Source: Elusimicrobiota bacterium (GTDB lineage Bacteria > Elusimicrobiota > Elusimicrobia > FEN-1173). From it: a DNA stretch of 64,000 nucleotides. A program made the translations under genes and the position numbers. Below the pieces are notes generated by a model that ran no database searches, had not been told where the DNA came from, and saw only the letters and a list, made by a program, of their open reading frames with translations. Below, piece by piece: positions 8,812 to 17,333 of the stretch (positions within the stretch are counted from its first letter, which is position 1; each line of letters opens with the position of its first letter). The stretch covers positions 62,001 to 126,000 of the forward strand of contig JADJZR010000008.1 in the NCBI GenBank assembly GCA_016715645.1, written 5' to 3'.

Positions 8812-10666
8812 GCTAAAAATTGGTTTGAGTTCATTGCTGAGCAATCATACGACAAAAGACATTTTCCTGCTCATTGGTGTGTATTTCTTAAGCTATGGGT
8901 TTATGTTGTTGAATCCGGGTATTTATTGGGACGACTGGTTTATATCAACACACACTTTGCCAGACCTAATTAGTCATTGGGGAATGTGTGGCGGGAGTTT
9001 GTTCATTCGGATTCATCATGGCATTCTCGGTTATGATAATGCTGTTTTAATTTTCCGTTTGCTCATCTTCACGGCTTATTTTTTGGGGATGATTTTCTTT
9101 TACTTGTTTTTAAAAGAAATAAAAATACTCGGAGGATCAAAGCCATTTTGGTTATGTCTGCTGATCTCCGTATATCCTGTCAGCCAGGGAAGATTGGCTT
9201 TGATTCTAACTTATAATGCTTGGAGTTATTGTTTTTTTGCCTTAGGTTTGTGGTTGACATTGCTCTGGGTTCGTCGCCCGAACCTTGTATTTCGATGGGG
9301 GGCGCTTTTATCCTTTAATCTTTCTTTCTTCACCAATTCATTCTTAGTCATTTACGCCGTTGTCCCTCTCCTCTTGCTTGGGGATTCAATTAAAAAATTC
9401 CCCAAGAATCTCCGGTCAATATGTATTGATGTATTGAAACGGGTTGATTTTTTTGTTCTGCCGTTGTTATTTTGGCTAGCGAGATTGAAGTATTGGTCGC
9501 CGGACTCAGGTTCAGGTTACAATGAGATCGTATTCATGCCATTACAAGTGCTCTTCATACAATTTACCAAGGCTTTCCATTCTTCATTTTTAGGTGTTTT
9601 TGAACTCCTTTTTGGTAGGCTGGACGGGTCACTGTCTCGAAGTGTGTTGTTCGCAGGCGCTTTCGTGCTATGTTTTAGAGCATTGATGGAAAAAGTGGGG
9701 GACACGAAGTGGAAGTTTGTCGCCACTGGATGGGGGCTTCTCTGTGTCGCCTCCTATTTTTATGTGCTTTACCCGTTTCCATATGTGGATGGATTTCCCG
9801 CCTCGGATTTATTTTTAATAATCACATGTCTTTTCGTTTTCGGGGAAACTTTTGAGACTGAAACCCTTGAGCCTGTTCAAAGGAACGAGGAACTCATGAA
9901 TTGCGGATTGATACTCTGCGGTGCTTTCCTTTTCCTATTGGGGGTGTACCCCTACATTGCAGTCTGGAAGGTTCCCCGCCCGGTGGATTTTGATTCGCGT
10001 TACGAACTCATCGTTCCGTTCGGCGCTGGTTTTATGGTTTATGGAACGGTTTGCCTTGTGGGTTCTCATTTTAAGTTTCGAAAGATTTACAACAAAATCT
10101 TATTAAGCACGTTGATCATTTTCTTTGTTGGATTGAATGTCAGGAGTTTATTTTTGTGGCAGTGTGATTACTACAAACAATGCGCCATTATGGCGCGCCT
10201 TCGTGTGATCCCTCCCCCCGTTTTTGATTCAAAGATAGTGGTGGTTGACGATGAAACAGGTGCAATTAATGCGTGGGGGCGAAAGTATTATCACTATGAA
10301 TGGGAAGGGTTCATTCGTTTCGCTCTAAATAGTGATGAACAGATTGGAACGGACTATAGGAATTTTAAGTGGATGGACTACCGGGGTGTCAGGAGAAAAG
10401 GGGGAGAATCAAAATTGATCGTAAGAAACACCTATGGGCGTCACCATCGACCCTGTCTTATCATCACAGCCCCTCCGCTTTCTCCGTTCGAGGAGCAGGA
10501 GAGCTCCCTCTCCTTCCCATCGAGATTTCGAAAGGATTGCCTGCGCCTCCTGTGGCTCGAACTGTTTTATCCGGAGGATTTCCAGAAAAAAATTGGTCAA
10601 ATGCTTGATTTGAAATGGATTTGCACGTGTGAAATAAATGAAAAAAATCGCCATCGTTCAATCTAA
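8804..10666 (+). CDS. Polytopic membrane protein, possible GT-C glycosyltransferase
   Basis: 620 residues with about ten hydrophobic segments spread from residue 20 to about 450, then a soluble C-terminal tail. Near the first membrane segment it reads NPGIYWDDWF, in the place where GT-C glycosyltransferases and oligosaccharyl-type enzymes keep an acidic loop motif. No signature identifies a specific family. In this operon the choice is between a GT-C transferase using lipid-linked donors and a polymerase or ligase. It overlaps the upstream gene by 8 bases and the next gene by 29. Confidence 0.55.
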   Translation: MSKLKIGLSSLLSNHTTKDIFLLIGVYFLSYGFMLLNPGIYWDDWFISTHTLPDLISHWGMCGGSLFIRIHHGILGYDNAVLIFRLLIFTAYFLGMIFFYLFLKEIKILGGSKPFWLCLLISVYPVSQGRLALILTYNAWSYCFFALGLWLTLLWVRRPNLVFRWGALLSFNLSFFTNSFLVIYAVVPLLLLGDSIKKFPKNLRSICIDVLKRVDFFVLPLLFWLARLKYWSPDSGSGYNEIVFMPLQVLFIQFTKAFHSSFLGVFELLFGRLDGSLSRSVLFAGAFVLCFRALMEKVGDTKWKFVATGWGLLCVASYFYVLYPFPYVDGFPASDLFLIITCLFVFGETFETETLEPVQRNEELMNCGLILCGAFLFLLGVYPYIAVWKVPRPVDFDSRYELIVPFGAGFMVYGTVCLVGSHFKFRKIYNKILLSTLIIFFVGLNVRSLFLWQCDYYKQCAIMARLRVIPPPVFDSKIVVVDDETGAINAWGRKYYHYEWEGFIRFALNSDEQIGTDYRNFKWMDYRGVRRKGGESKLIVRNTYGRHHRPCLIITAPPLSPFEEQESSLSFPSRFRKDCLRLLWLELFYPEDFQKKIGQMLDLKWICTCEINEKNRHRSI

Positions 10667-11333
10667 TTATATTCCGTGGAAGGGCTACTTTGATTTGATT
10701 GCGGCTGTCGACGAATTTATCTTATATGATGATGTTCAATACACCCGGCGGGATTGGCGAAATCGGAATCAAATAAAGACTCCGCGGGGAGTGGAATGGA
10801 TGACCGTGCCCGTGAAGGTCAAGGGTCGGTTTGAACAAATCGTTCGCAAGACGGAGGTCGATGGGGTGAAATGGGCAAAGGATCACTGGAAATCGCTCGT
10901 GCAAAACTACCGATCCGCCCCTTGTTTTGGCGGAATAGCATCCTGGCTTGAGCCACTTTACCTCAATGAGGAATATACCCACCTTTCGCAACTGAATCAT
11001 CGGTTTATGAGCGCCATCTCCTCATTCCTTGGAATTACAACACCGATTCGCCATTCGAGGGATTACCCCTTGTCGGAAGGCCGATCGAAACGATTGGCCG
11101 AGCTTTGTGTGTCCGTGGGGGCGACCGAATACATATCGGGTCCTGCAGCCAGAGAGTACATCGACGAAACCGTGTTTGCCGCACGTGGTATCACGCTAAA
11201 ATGGTTCGATTACGCCGGCTATCCGGAGTATCCTCAACTTTGGGGGAAATTTGTTCATGGGGTTTCCATCCTGGATTTGTTGTTCAATTGCGGGAAGGAC
11301 GCTCCACGATACATGAGGTATGTGCGATCATGA
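10638..11333 (+). CDS. WbqC-family protein (first of two)
   Basis: 231 residues matching the WbqC-like family. The N-terminus IVQSNYIPWKGYFDLI and DEFILYDDVQYTRRDWRNRN are its signature, with YISGPAAREYID and a C-terminal ILDLLFNCG stretch also typical. WbqC proteins recur in O-antigen and glycan gene clusters, but their reaction is not established. A second, divergent copy lies at 29859-30554 inside the pseudaminic-acid block. The end overlaps the following glycosyltransferase (ATGA at 11330). Confidence 0.85.
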   Translation: MKKIAIVQSNYIPWKGYFDLIAAVDEFILYDDVQYTRRDWRNRNQIKTPRGVEWMTVPVKVKGRFEQIVRKTEVDGVKWAKDHWKSLVQNYRSAPCFGGIASWLEPLYLNEEYTHLSQLNHRFMSAISSFLGITTPIRHSRDYPLSEGRSKRLAELCVSVGATEYISGPAAREYIDETVFAARGITLKWFDYAGYPEYPQLWGKFVHGVSILDLLFNCGKDAPRYMRYVRS

Positions 11334-12256
11334 AACTATCCATTGTTTCGACCCTTTATCGATCGGCTTCTCACCTTCCCGAGTTTTACTACCGTTCCAG
11401 CCAAGCCGCCCAGAAACTTGTTGGGGACGACTATGAGATTGTCTTGGTGAACGATGGTTCGCCCGATAACAGTTTGGAGATCGCGGTCAGCCTCGCGCAA
11501 AAGGACAAACACATCGTGGTTGTTGATTTGTCGCGCAACTTCGGTCATCACAAGGCTATGCGAACGGGTTTGGAGTATTCCTTAGGGGAGAGAATGTTTC
11601 TCATTGACAGTGATCTTGAAGAACAACCCGAGTGGCTCTTTACGTTTTCTTCGACCATGATGGAGGAATCGGCCGACGTGGTCTTTGGTGTCCAATTGAA
11701 TCGTAAAGGCAATTGGTTTGAACGATGGAGTGGTTACATGTACTACTCTGTTTTCAAATGGTTGTGCAATATCCAGCATCCGCGGGATATCGTCACCGCT
11801 CGCCTCATGTCACGTCGTTACGTCAAGGCGTTCCTGCAGTTCCCTGAAAAGGAAGCCCCCATTTCTTGTCTTTGGTTGCTAACGGGATTTAAACAGTGCC
11901 AACAGGTTGTGAAAAAACAGATGCGTAGTCCATCGACCTACTCCGTACCAAAAAAAATACAACTTGCGATGGACTCTATTACCTCATTTAGTGAGGTCCC
12001 TTTAAAGATCATTTTCTATTTGGGGGCATCGATTTTTATTTGCGCACTTTTTTACAGCGCTTATCTTGTGTTTATTCGTTTGGCGCATTCCCAAGCCGTT
12101 GATGGATGGACGTCTGTCATGGTGTCCGTTTGGCTTCTGGGGGGGGGGGGCATATCATTTATTGGCTTGTTGGGAATTTACATTTCCAAGATATTCCTGG
12201 AAGCAAAACAGCGGCCACACGCCATTGTGAGGGAAATCCATGGGCGATCTCACTGA
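11330..12256 (+). CDS. Family 2 glycosyltransferase with C-terminal membrane anchor
   Basis: 309 residues from ATG 11330 (ATGA overlap with the upstream stop; an in-frame extension from 11105 has no family similarity). The GT-A core shows SIVSTLYR at 3-10, VNDGSPDN at about 39-46, LSRNFGHHKAMRTGLE at about 66-81 and IDSDLEEQPEW, the acidic metal-binding motif. Two hydrophobic segments follow at about 225-290, as in dolichol-phosphate-mannose-synthase/GtrB-like enzymes that load a sugar onto a polyprenyl phosphate. It could supply the donor for the GT-C-like protein upstream. Confidence 0.88.
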   Translation: MKLSIVSTLYRSASHLPEFYYRSSQAAQKLVGDDYEIVLVNDGSPDNSLEIAVSLAQKDKHIVVVDLSRNFGHHKAMRTGLEYSLGERMFLIDSDLEEQPEWLFTFSSTMMEESADVVFGVQLNRKGNWFERWSGYMYYSVFKWLCNIQHPRDIVTARLMSRRYVKAFLQFPEKEAPISCLWLLTGFKQCQQVVKKQMRSPSTYSVPKKIQLAMDSITSFSEVPLKIIFYLGASIFICALFYSAYLVFIRLAHSQAVDGWTSVMVSVWLLGGGGISFIGLLGIYISKIFLEAKQRPHAIVREIHGRSH

Positions 12257-12935
12257 CAACATCAATTCTCGCTACGAACAATTCTATGGAAAGAGAACCG
12301 GCCTTCGTGTGTATCCAACGGAATTCGTCGTTCGAACTTTTTTGGCAAACTATCCAAATTTGACTTTTCCTAAGCCTAGCCCCGGCAATCGTGTGCTTGA
12401 TGTGGGATTTGGCGATGGTCGGAATACTATTTTCCTCTGCGATCAGGGTTTTGCCGTGAGTGGTACTGAAATCACACAGGGGATTGTTGATCAGACGAAG
12501 GCCAGGGTTCAGAGGTTGGGTTTTCGAGCGGATTTGAAGGTTGGCAGAAACAGCCATCTTCCCTTCGGCGATGAATTCTTCGACTACCTTCTCGCCTGCC
12601 ATTGTTGTTATTATTGTGACGAGGGGGTATCTTTTTCTGACAACCTAAACGAGTATGCCCGGGTTTTAAAGAGCGGGGCCTATTTGGTGGCATCGGTGGC
12701 CAGCCGTTCGTCTTTCATATTCGACCAGGCGGTTGCGCTCGATGACGGATCGCTTGTCGTTAAGTTAGATCCATACGGTAATCGCAATGGATATCGTTTG
12801 CAAGCATTTGACACGAAGGAACAGATCCGCGATTATTTTTCTCGTTGGTTCAGTAATTTTTCATTCGGGTATGCGGATAATGACTACTATGGTATTTCAG
12901 AGCGTGTTTTCTGGGTTGTTTGCCAAAGGATTTGA
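12240..12935 (+). CDS. Class I SAM-dependent methyltransferase
   Basis: 231 residues with motif I VLDVGFGDGRN at about 49-59, an acidic residue at the end of beta-2 in VSGTEIT, and LACHCCYYCDEG before the post-motif helix. It overlaps the glycosyltransferase upstream by 17 bases and is followed, 3 bases on, by another methyltransferase gene. It probably methylates a sugar hydroxyl of the glycan; the acceptor is not known. Confidence 0.82.
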   Translation: MGDLTDNINSRYEQFYGKRTGLRVYPTEFVVRTFLANYPNLTFPKPSPGNRVLDVGFGDGRNTIFLCDQGFAVSGTEITQGIVDQTKARVQRLGFRADLKVGRNSHLPFGDEFFDYLLACHCCYYCDEGVSFSDNLNEYARVLKSGAYLVASVASRSSFIFDQAVALDDGSLVVKLDPYGNRNGYRLQAFDTKEQIRDYFSRWFSNFSFGYADNDYYGISERVFWVVCQRI

Positions 12936-12938
12936 GAT

Positions 12939-13916
12939 ATGAGCAATAATTCTGTCTATTGTTGCATTGAGCCTGCATGTTTAAAGGGGCGTTTAGCTAA
13001 AGGCCAAGAGGGCCTTTCTTGTTGTAACGGACATTTTATTCCATTTATCCCGTCCACGGATGTCCCCGTTTTTAATTGTGACCCGAAAGATTCAAATGAG
13101 TATACGCGTTTAAACGCGGGGGAAATACATGAAAATTCACTCCGCTGGCTTTTTTCAACTTTTGGCGACGACGAAGTCAGTTTTAGGGAGCGGCTCATTA
13201 CTCGGCTGTTTCTAAAAAAAGGGTCTCGGGTGCTGGTCACCGGCGCGGGAGCTGGTAACGACTTGCCTTTCTTGATCCGCGCGCTGGAGGGAAAGGGAGA
13301 AATCTTTGCACAGGACATCGCGAAGGAAATGATCCTTGTTGGAATTTCTCGATATAAAAATGATTTCCCTCGTTCTGATGTTAATGTGTATTTTTCAGTT
13401 TCCGATGCGACTACTCTTCCTTTTTTAGATGATTTCTTTGACTCCGCCTACCATTTCGGCGGCATCAACTTGTTTTCGAATATCAAACGCGGTATCGCCG
13501 AGATGAACCGTGTGGTAAAGGCGGAGGGGCGTGTTGTGATCGGTGATGAAGGACTCGCCCCCTGGCTTACGCGAACCGAATATGGGGAGATGCTGGTTAA
13601 AAATAACCCGCTCTATTCTTGTGCGCCTCCCCTCTCGGCCATTCCGGAAACAGCGAGGGCGGTTAATCTTTCTTGGGAATTGGGCAATTGTTATTACATT
13701 ATTGAATTTCAAGTGTCCAAAACCCCCTTATCGATCAATATTGATATTCCACACAAGGGCAAGCGGGGGGGCACCCTTCGGACACGCTACTATGGACAAC
13801 TGGAAGGGGTTGACCCCAACTTACGCGATAGAATTTATGCGGAAGCGGAGCGGCAGGGTGTCAGCCGGGTTAATTTCCTTGAATCAATTTTGCGTGCATC
13901 CCTTCGGGGGGATTGA
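12939..13916 (+). CDS. SAM-dependent methyltransferase with N-terminal cysteine-rich head
   Basis: 325 residues. The first 40 contain a Trm112-like short zinc-ribbon pattern (CIEPACLKG...LSCCNGH). The core has VLVTGAGAGND at about 88-98 and AQDIAKEM, then FDSAYHFGGINLFSN and EMNRVVKAEGRVVIGDEG, a methyltransferase-11-like fold. The C-terminal 80 residues are not recognised. The gene overlaps the next by one base. Role in glycan methylation is inferred from context. Confidence 0.75.
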   Translation: MSNNSVYCCIEPACLKGRLAKGQEGLSCCNGHFIPFIPSTDVPVFNCDPKDSNEYTRLNAGEIHENSLRWLFSTFGDDEVSFRERLITRLFLKKGSRVLVTGAGAGNDLPFLIRALEGKGEIFAQDIAKEMILVGISRYKNDFPRSDVNVYFSVSDATTLPFLDDFFDSAYHFGGINLFSNIKRGIAEMNRVVKAEGRVVIGDEGLAPWLTRTEYGEMLVKNNPLYSCAPPLSAIPETARAVNLSWELGNCYYIIEFQVSKTPLSINIDIPHKGKRGGTLRTRYYGQLEGVDPNLRDRIYAEAERQGVSRVNFLESILRASLRGD

Positions 13917-14881
13917 TGTTCGAAGGGAATGGGATTAAACGTTATCTGTCTCAGTCACACCCATTCCCTTGGCAAAAAAGAGGTTTGATATTTGAGCCCG
14001 TTGGCTTGGATTATTCGCACGGTAGCCATCCCTGCGCATTTCATTTAAAAGAGGATCTTTTCCTTATTGCATTCACCCGTCGGGATGCCCAACAACGATC
14101 TCACATCTTTTTGTCCCACGCCACGGTTTCTGAAGGTCGGGTCGTGTTGCATGGAAATCCAACGCTCGCCTTGCGTCCTGGAAATACCGGTTGCTTTGAT
14201 TGCGATGGGGTCATCAGTGTCTGTTTTGTGGCCCATCAGGGGCAAACGTATTTGTATTTTGTAGGTTGGCAAAATCTTCCGGAGGGCATGTGGATATGCG
14301 ACACGGGTCGGGCACGGCTCGATTTCAATCAGCTCACGTTAACGAAAGAGTTTCCAGGTCCCGTGCTTGGTCGCGATAAATCAAATCCGCTTTTCGCCGC
14401 CGCCACAGCTTTCCACATAACGGAGGATGGTCTTTGGCAGACGTGGTATAACTCCGGGATTAAATGGGAAAAGACTTCCCAAGGAATGAAGCCTATTTAT
14501 GGGATCCATTACGCCCACTCATTAGATGGCATTGAATGGGTTTGTCACCCTGGTTTATGTTTGCCGTTTGCCGATGAATTTGAATATGCATTTGGGCGGC
14601 CAAGTGTGGTTAAAGTTGACGATACTTATTTCATGTGGTATGCGCACCGTGCCTCGAGGAACATAGATAGTTATCGGATGGGATTTTCCTCTTCAACGGA
14701 TGGACGTTATTGGTGTCGAAACGATCTCTTGGCAGGAATTGATGTTTCTGTATCGGGATGGGATAGTGAAATGATTTGTTATCCCTATGTGTTTAGCCAT
14801 AAGGGATGGATGTATATGCTCTACAATGGAAACGGGTTTGGGAAAACGGGTTTTGGTTTAGCGGTGCTGGAGCCATCGTAA
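13916..14881 (+). CDS. Five-bladed beta-propeller glycosidase-like protein
   Basis: 322 residues from ATG 13916; the TTG one codon earlier is less likely because the ATG overlaps the upstream stop as TGATG. Repeated blade-like segments begin with SHPCAFHLKEDLFLIAFTRRD and end with VFSHKGWMYMLYNGNGFG. The pattern resembles GH43/GH32/GH130-like propellers found as accessory proteins in polysaccharide loci. There is no signal peptide, so it is probably cytoplasmic. Catalytic acids cannot be assigned by eye, and a non-catalytic sugar-binding role is possible. Confidence 0.65.
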   Translation: MFEGNGIKRYLSQSHPFPWQKRGLIFEPVGLDYSHGSHPCAFHLKEDLFLIAFTRRDAQQRSHIFLSHATVSEGRVVLHGNPTLALRPGNTGCFDCDGVISVCFVAHQGQTYLYFVGWQNLPEGMWICDTGRARLDFNQLTLTKEFPGPVLGRDKSNPLFAAATAFHITEDGLWQTWYNSGIKWEKTSQGMKPIYGIHYAHSLDGIEWVCHPGLCLPFADEFEYAFGRPSVVKVDDTYFMWYAHRASRNIDSYRMGFSSSTDGRYWCRNDLLAGIDVSVSGWDSEMICYPYVFSHKGWMYMLYNGNGFGKTGFGLAVLEPS

Positions 14882-15552
14882 TGAAAAGAATCGTTCTGGC
14901 GGGCAATGCCATCACCGCAAGGGTTCTTATTCCCCTCTTACGGGGTGACAAAAGGTATGAGGTCGTGGGTTTTGTCGTTGATGATGAGTTTCTTATAAAG
15001 GAGAGCCGTGAGGATTTTGCGACTGTGGGAATGTCTCGCGTTAGAGACGTCTATACTCCCAATCAGTGTCGGGTGGTGATGGCGGTCGGCTACAACGACC
15101 TTAACCGTGTGCGTGAATCCTTGTTTGCCCGACTCAAGAGCATGGGATATGAAATGGAGACCTACGTCCATCCGGACGCGCGGGTCTATACCGCACATCC
15201 GCTTGGCGAAGGTTGTGTCGTGTTTCCCGGAGCAGTGATTGAACCGGAAGCGTATCTCGGCGCCAATACCATGGTCTGGAGCAACGTGACTCTCGCGCAC
15301 CACAGTCGTGTGGCGGAAAACTGTTGGATCGCCGCAGGGGCCGTTATTTCAGGACAAGCCAAGGTGTTGCGAAACACGTTTGTTGGTGTGAATGCAACGG
15401 TGGTCAACGACGTTACTGTGGGAGAGTACAATATTGTGGGAGCAAATGCCCTCATTTCCAAAGACACAAAACCTCAATCCGTTCATTTGGCTCGCTCAGC
15501 GGAAACTGTGCGGTTTTTGGCGGAAGATTACAAGAAGTTTTTCAGGATCTGA
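14881..15552 (+). CDS. Sugar O/N-acyltransferase, PglD-like hexapeptide family
   Basis: 223 residues from ATG 14881 (one-base overlap with the preceding TAA). N-terminal Rossmann-like domain (MKRIVLAGNAITARVLIPLL), followed by hexapeptide repeats from about residue 95 (VYTAHPLGEGCVVFPGAVIE, NTMVWSNVTLAHHSRV, ISGQAKVLRNTFVGVNATV). The family N-acetylates amino sugars or O-acylates glycans. It is followed after one base by an acyl carrier protein, so its acyl donor may be carrier-bound instead of acetyl-CoA; this is inference. Confidence 0.82.
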   Translation: MKRIVLAGNAITARVLIPLLRGDKRYEVVGFVVDDEFLIKESREDFATVGMSRVRDVYTPNQCRVVMAVGYNDLNRVRESLFARLKSMGYEMETYVHPDARVYTAHPLGEGCVVFPGAVIEPEAYLGANTMVWSNVTLAHHSRVAENCWIAAGAVISGQAKVLRNTFVGVNATVVNDVTVGEYNIVGANALISKDTKPQSVHLARSAETVRFLAEDYKKFFRI

Positions 15553-15553
15553 A

Positions 15554-15793
15554 ATGAATAAACGGTTGGCTTCGATCCTTGCCGAAGTGTTTCATATTCG
15601 AGAAACTGAAATTCATCCTAAACTTACCAAAGCCGATGTGGGGGCTTGGGATTCCTTAAAACAAATGGATTTAGTCGTTGTCCTGGAAAGATCCTATGGG
15701 ATCGAATTAAGCATCCCCGACATTCTTCGAATGGGATCGGTTTCTGCCATCATGGATGTGTTGAAGGAAAAAGGGGTGAACCTTGGAGATTAG
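15554..15793 (+). CDS. Acyl/aminoacyl carrier protein
   Basis: 79 residues from ATG 15554. A carrier-protein fold with the phosphopantetheine serine in GAWDSLKQMDL (Ser at about 34), preceded by the usual acidic helix-1 region and followed by ERSYGIELSIPDILRMGSV. Size equals that of stand-alone carriers. It lies in a run with a hexapeptide acyltransferase upstream and a short-chain reductase, GNAT transferase and stand-alone adenylation enzyme downstream, suggesting that it carries an amino or hydroxy acid destined for an amino sugar. Confidence 0.88.
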   Translation: MNKRLASILAEVFHIRETEIHPKLTKADVGAWDSLKQMDLVVVLERSYGIELSIPDILRMGSVSAIMDVLKEKGVNLGD

Positions 15794-16523
15794 AGGGACC
15801 GTCGCATTGGTCACGGGAGGGGCTCAGGGATTGGGATTGGCCATTGTGAACCATCTGGTCGCACTGGGGGCCACTGTTATTGTCGCTGACCGGGACGACC
15901 AGGCAATCAAAAAGCTCCCCAAAAATTTGGAGGCGGTCCACATGGACGTCACCCAAGTCGAGTCGGTCAGGACCGGGGTGGCGGGCATTGTCGACCGTCA
16001 CGGTCGTCTCGACATACTTGTAAATAATGCCGGGGTGATATCGAGCGAGCCATTTGTAAACATAATGAATCCCGCAGGAATCATGCATGATTACGGGCGC
16101 TTCCGTGAATCCATCACGGTAAATTTGGATTCAGTTTTTATCGTTACCTCCGCTGTGGTGGAGTTTATGGTCAAACGCAGGACCAAAGGTGTTATCGTTA
16201 ATATCAGCTCCATCAGCGCTTGCGGCAATGAAGGACAAACGGCCTATTCGGCCGCCAAAGCGGGAGTAGACGCTATGACGGTCACCTGGTCAAAAGAATT
16301 GGGCCCCTGGGGAATTCGTTGTAATGCCGTGGCTCCCGGCTTTATCGGAACAGAATCCACCCGCCGCGCCTTAAAGGAACCCATTCTGAAACATATCCAA
16401 ACAGACACGCCTCTGGGGCGACTGGGGGATGCTCACGAAGTGGCTCAAACCGTCGGTTTTGTCATTCAAAATGACTTCATCAACGGCGCCGTCTTGAATG
16501 TGAACGGAGGGTTGAGAATATAA
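15783..16523 (+). CDS. Short-chain dehydrogenase/reductase (FabG-like)
   Basis: 246 residues read from TTG 15783, which overlaps the carrier-protein gene by 11 bases; AAGGGG sits 7-12 bases before it. It shows the full classical SDR set: GGAQGLGLA at 12-20, NNAGV at about 82-86, catalytic Ser in NISSISA, YSAAKAGVD with the Tyr-x3-Lys pair at about 157-161, and a C-terminal NVNGG. It could reduce a carrier-bound keto-acyl group or a keto-sugar. Position next to the carrier protein favours the former. Confidence 0.85.
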   Translation: MEIRGTVALVTGGAQGLGLAIVNHLVALGATVIVADRDDQAIKKLPKNLEAVHMDVTQVESVRTGVAGIVDRHGRLDILVNNAGVISSEPFVNIMNPAGIMHDYGRFRESITVNLDSVFIVTSAVVEFMVKRRTKGVIVNISSISACGNEGQTAYSAAKAGVDAMTVTWSKELGPWGIRCNAVAPGFIGTESTRRALKEPILKHIQTDTPLGRLGDAHEVAQTVGFVIQNDFINGAVLNVNGGLRI

Positions 16524-16524
16524 A

Positions 16525-17313
16525 ATGATCAAATTGACAAGCTCACATTATCCCCAGGCGTACGAGCTTTATTACCAGCATAAAGCGTTCTTCCCAATAA
16601 TTGCTGGGGTATTGCTTTGTGAGCAAGATGGTGTTGTCTACACCGACAATCTTGCTGTGCCCAGTCAATTCTATGTGGAGCATACTTTTGGATTTGCACA
16701 GATCTTCGGTTTGCCGGTTTTTCCTTTTGAGGCGGACTTACGCGATTATCTGTTCTATCGCCGGGATTTTTTGTCCTCAAAAGTTCGGTTGTATACGCCA
16801 AATCATCCAAGCTTTCTGGAATCGCCGGAATGGGAAAGATTGTGTTCCAAACGTCAACGATTTACTCTTTCTCCTTTTGGTGACATGAGGGTCGAAAAGT
16901 TGGGTGGACTTCACTTCCCACAAACCGTTGAAATTGAAGACGTAGATAGCAGCAATGTCGAGTTGATCCAAAAACATTTCGGTGTGGTTAGCCGATTTTG
17001 GCGAACGGCCGGAGACTTTATTTCTAAGGGTAAACCTGTTGTGGCCTTCTTTAAGGGAATTCCAGCCGCCATTTGTTACGCCGCTGCTGTTGCAGATGAT
17101 CAGGCGGAAATTGATGTGTTCACTGTCCCTGATTACAGGTGTTTGGGATTAGGGAGGTTGGTTGTTCAACTTTTCCTTAAGCAATGCCAGTCTACAGGGA
17201 TGATACCGGTTTGGGATTGCTTCATTAACAATGTCGGTTCGATGGCCCTATGTCAATCGACTGGTTTTGTCCCGGCCGGTGCCCCCTACCCGTTTTTTAC
17301 AATTGCCAAATAA
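16525..17313 (+). CDS. GNAT-family N-acyltransferase
   Basis: 262 residues. The N-terminal 140 are unrecognised. The C-terminal part carries the GNAT core: FFKGIPAAICYAAAV, then EIDVFTVPDYRCLGLGRLVVQLFLKQC (acyl-CoA pyrophosphate loop) and WDCFINNVGSMALCQSTGFVPAG. It starts one base after the reductase stop. In this neighbourhood it may transfer the carrier-bound acyl group to an amino sugar or modify the carried amino acid. Confidence 0.72.
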   Translation: MIKLTSSHYPQAYELYYQHKAFFPIIAGVLLCEQDGVVYTDNLAVPSQFYVEHTFGFAQIFGLPVFPFEADLRDYLFYRRDFLSSKVRLYTPNHPSFLESPEWERLCSKRQRFTLSPFGDMRVEKLGGLHFPQTVEIEDVDSSNVELIQKHFGVVSRFWRTAGDFISKGKPVVAFFKGIPAAICYAAAVADDQAEIDVFTVPDYRCLGLGRLVVQLFLKQCQSTGMIPVWDCFINNVGSMALCQSTGFVPAGAPYPFFTIAK

Positions 17314-17333
17314 ATTTTTATACTGGACACCTT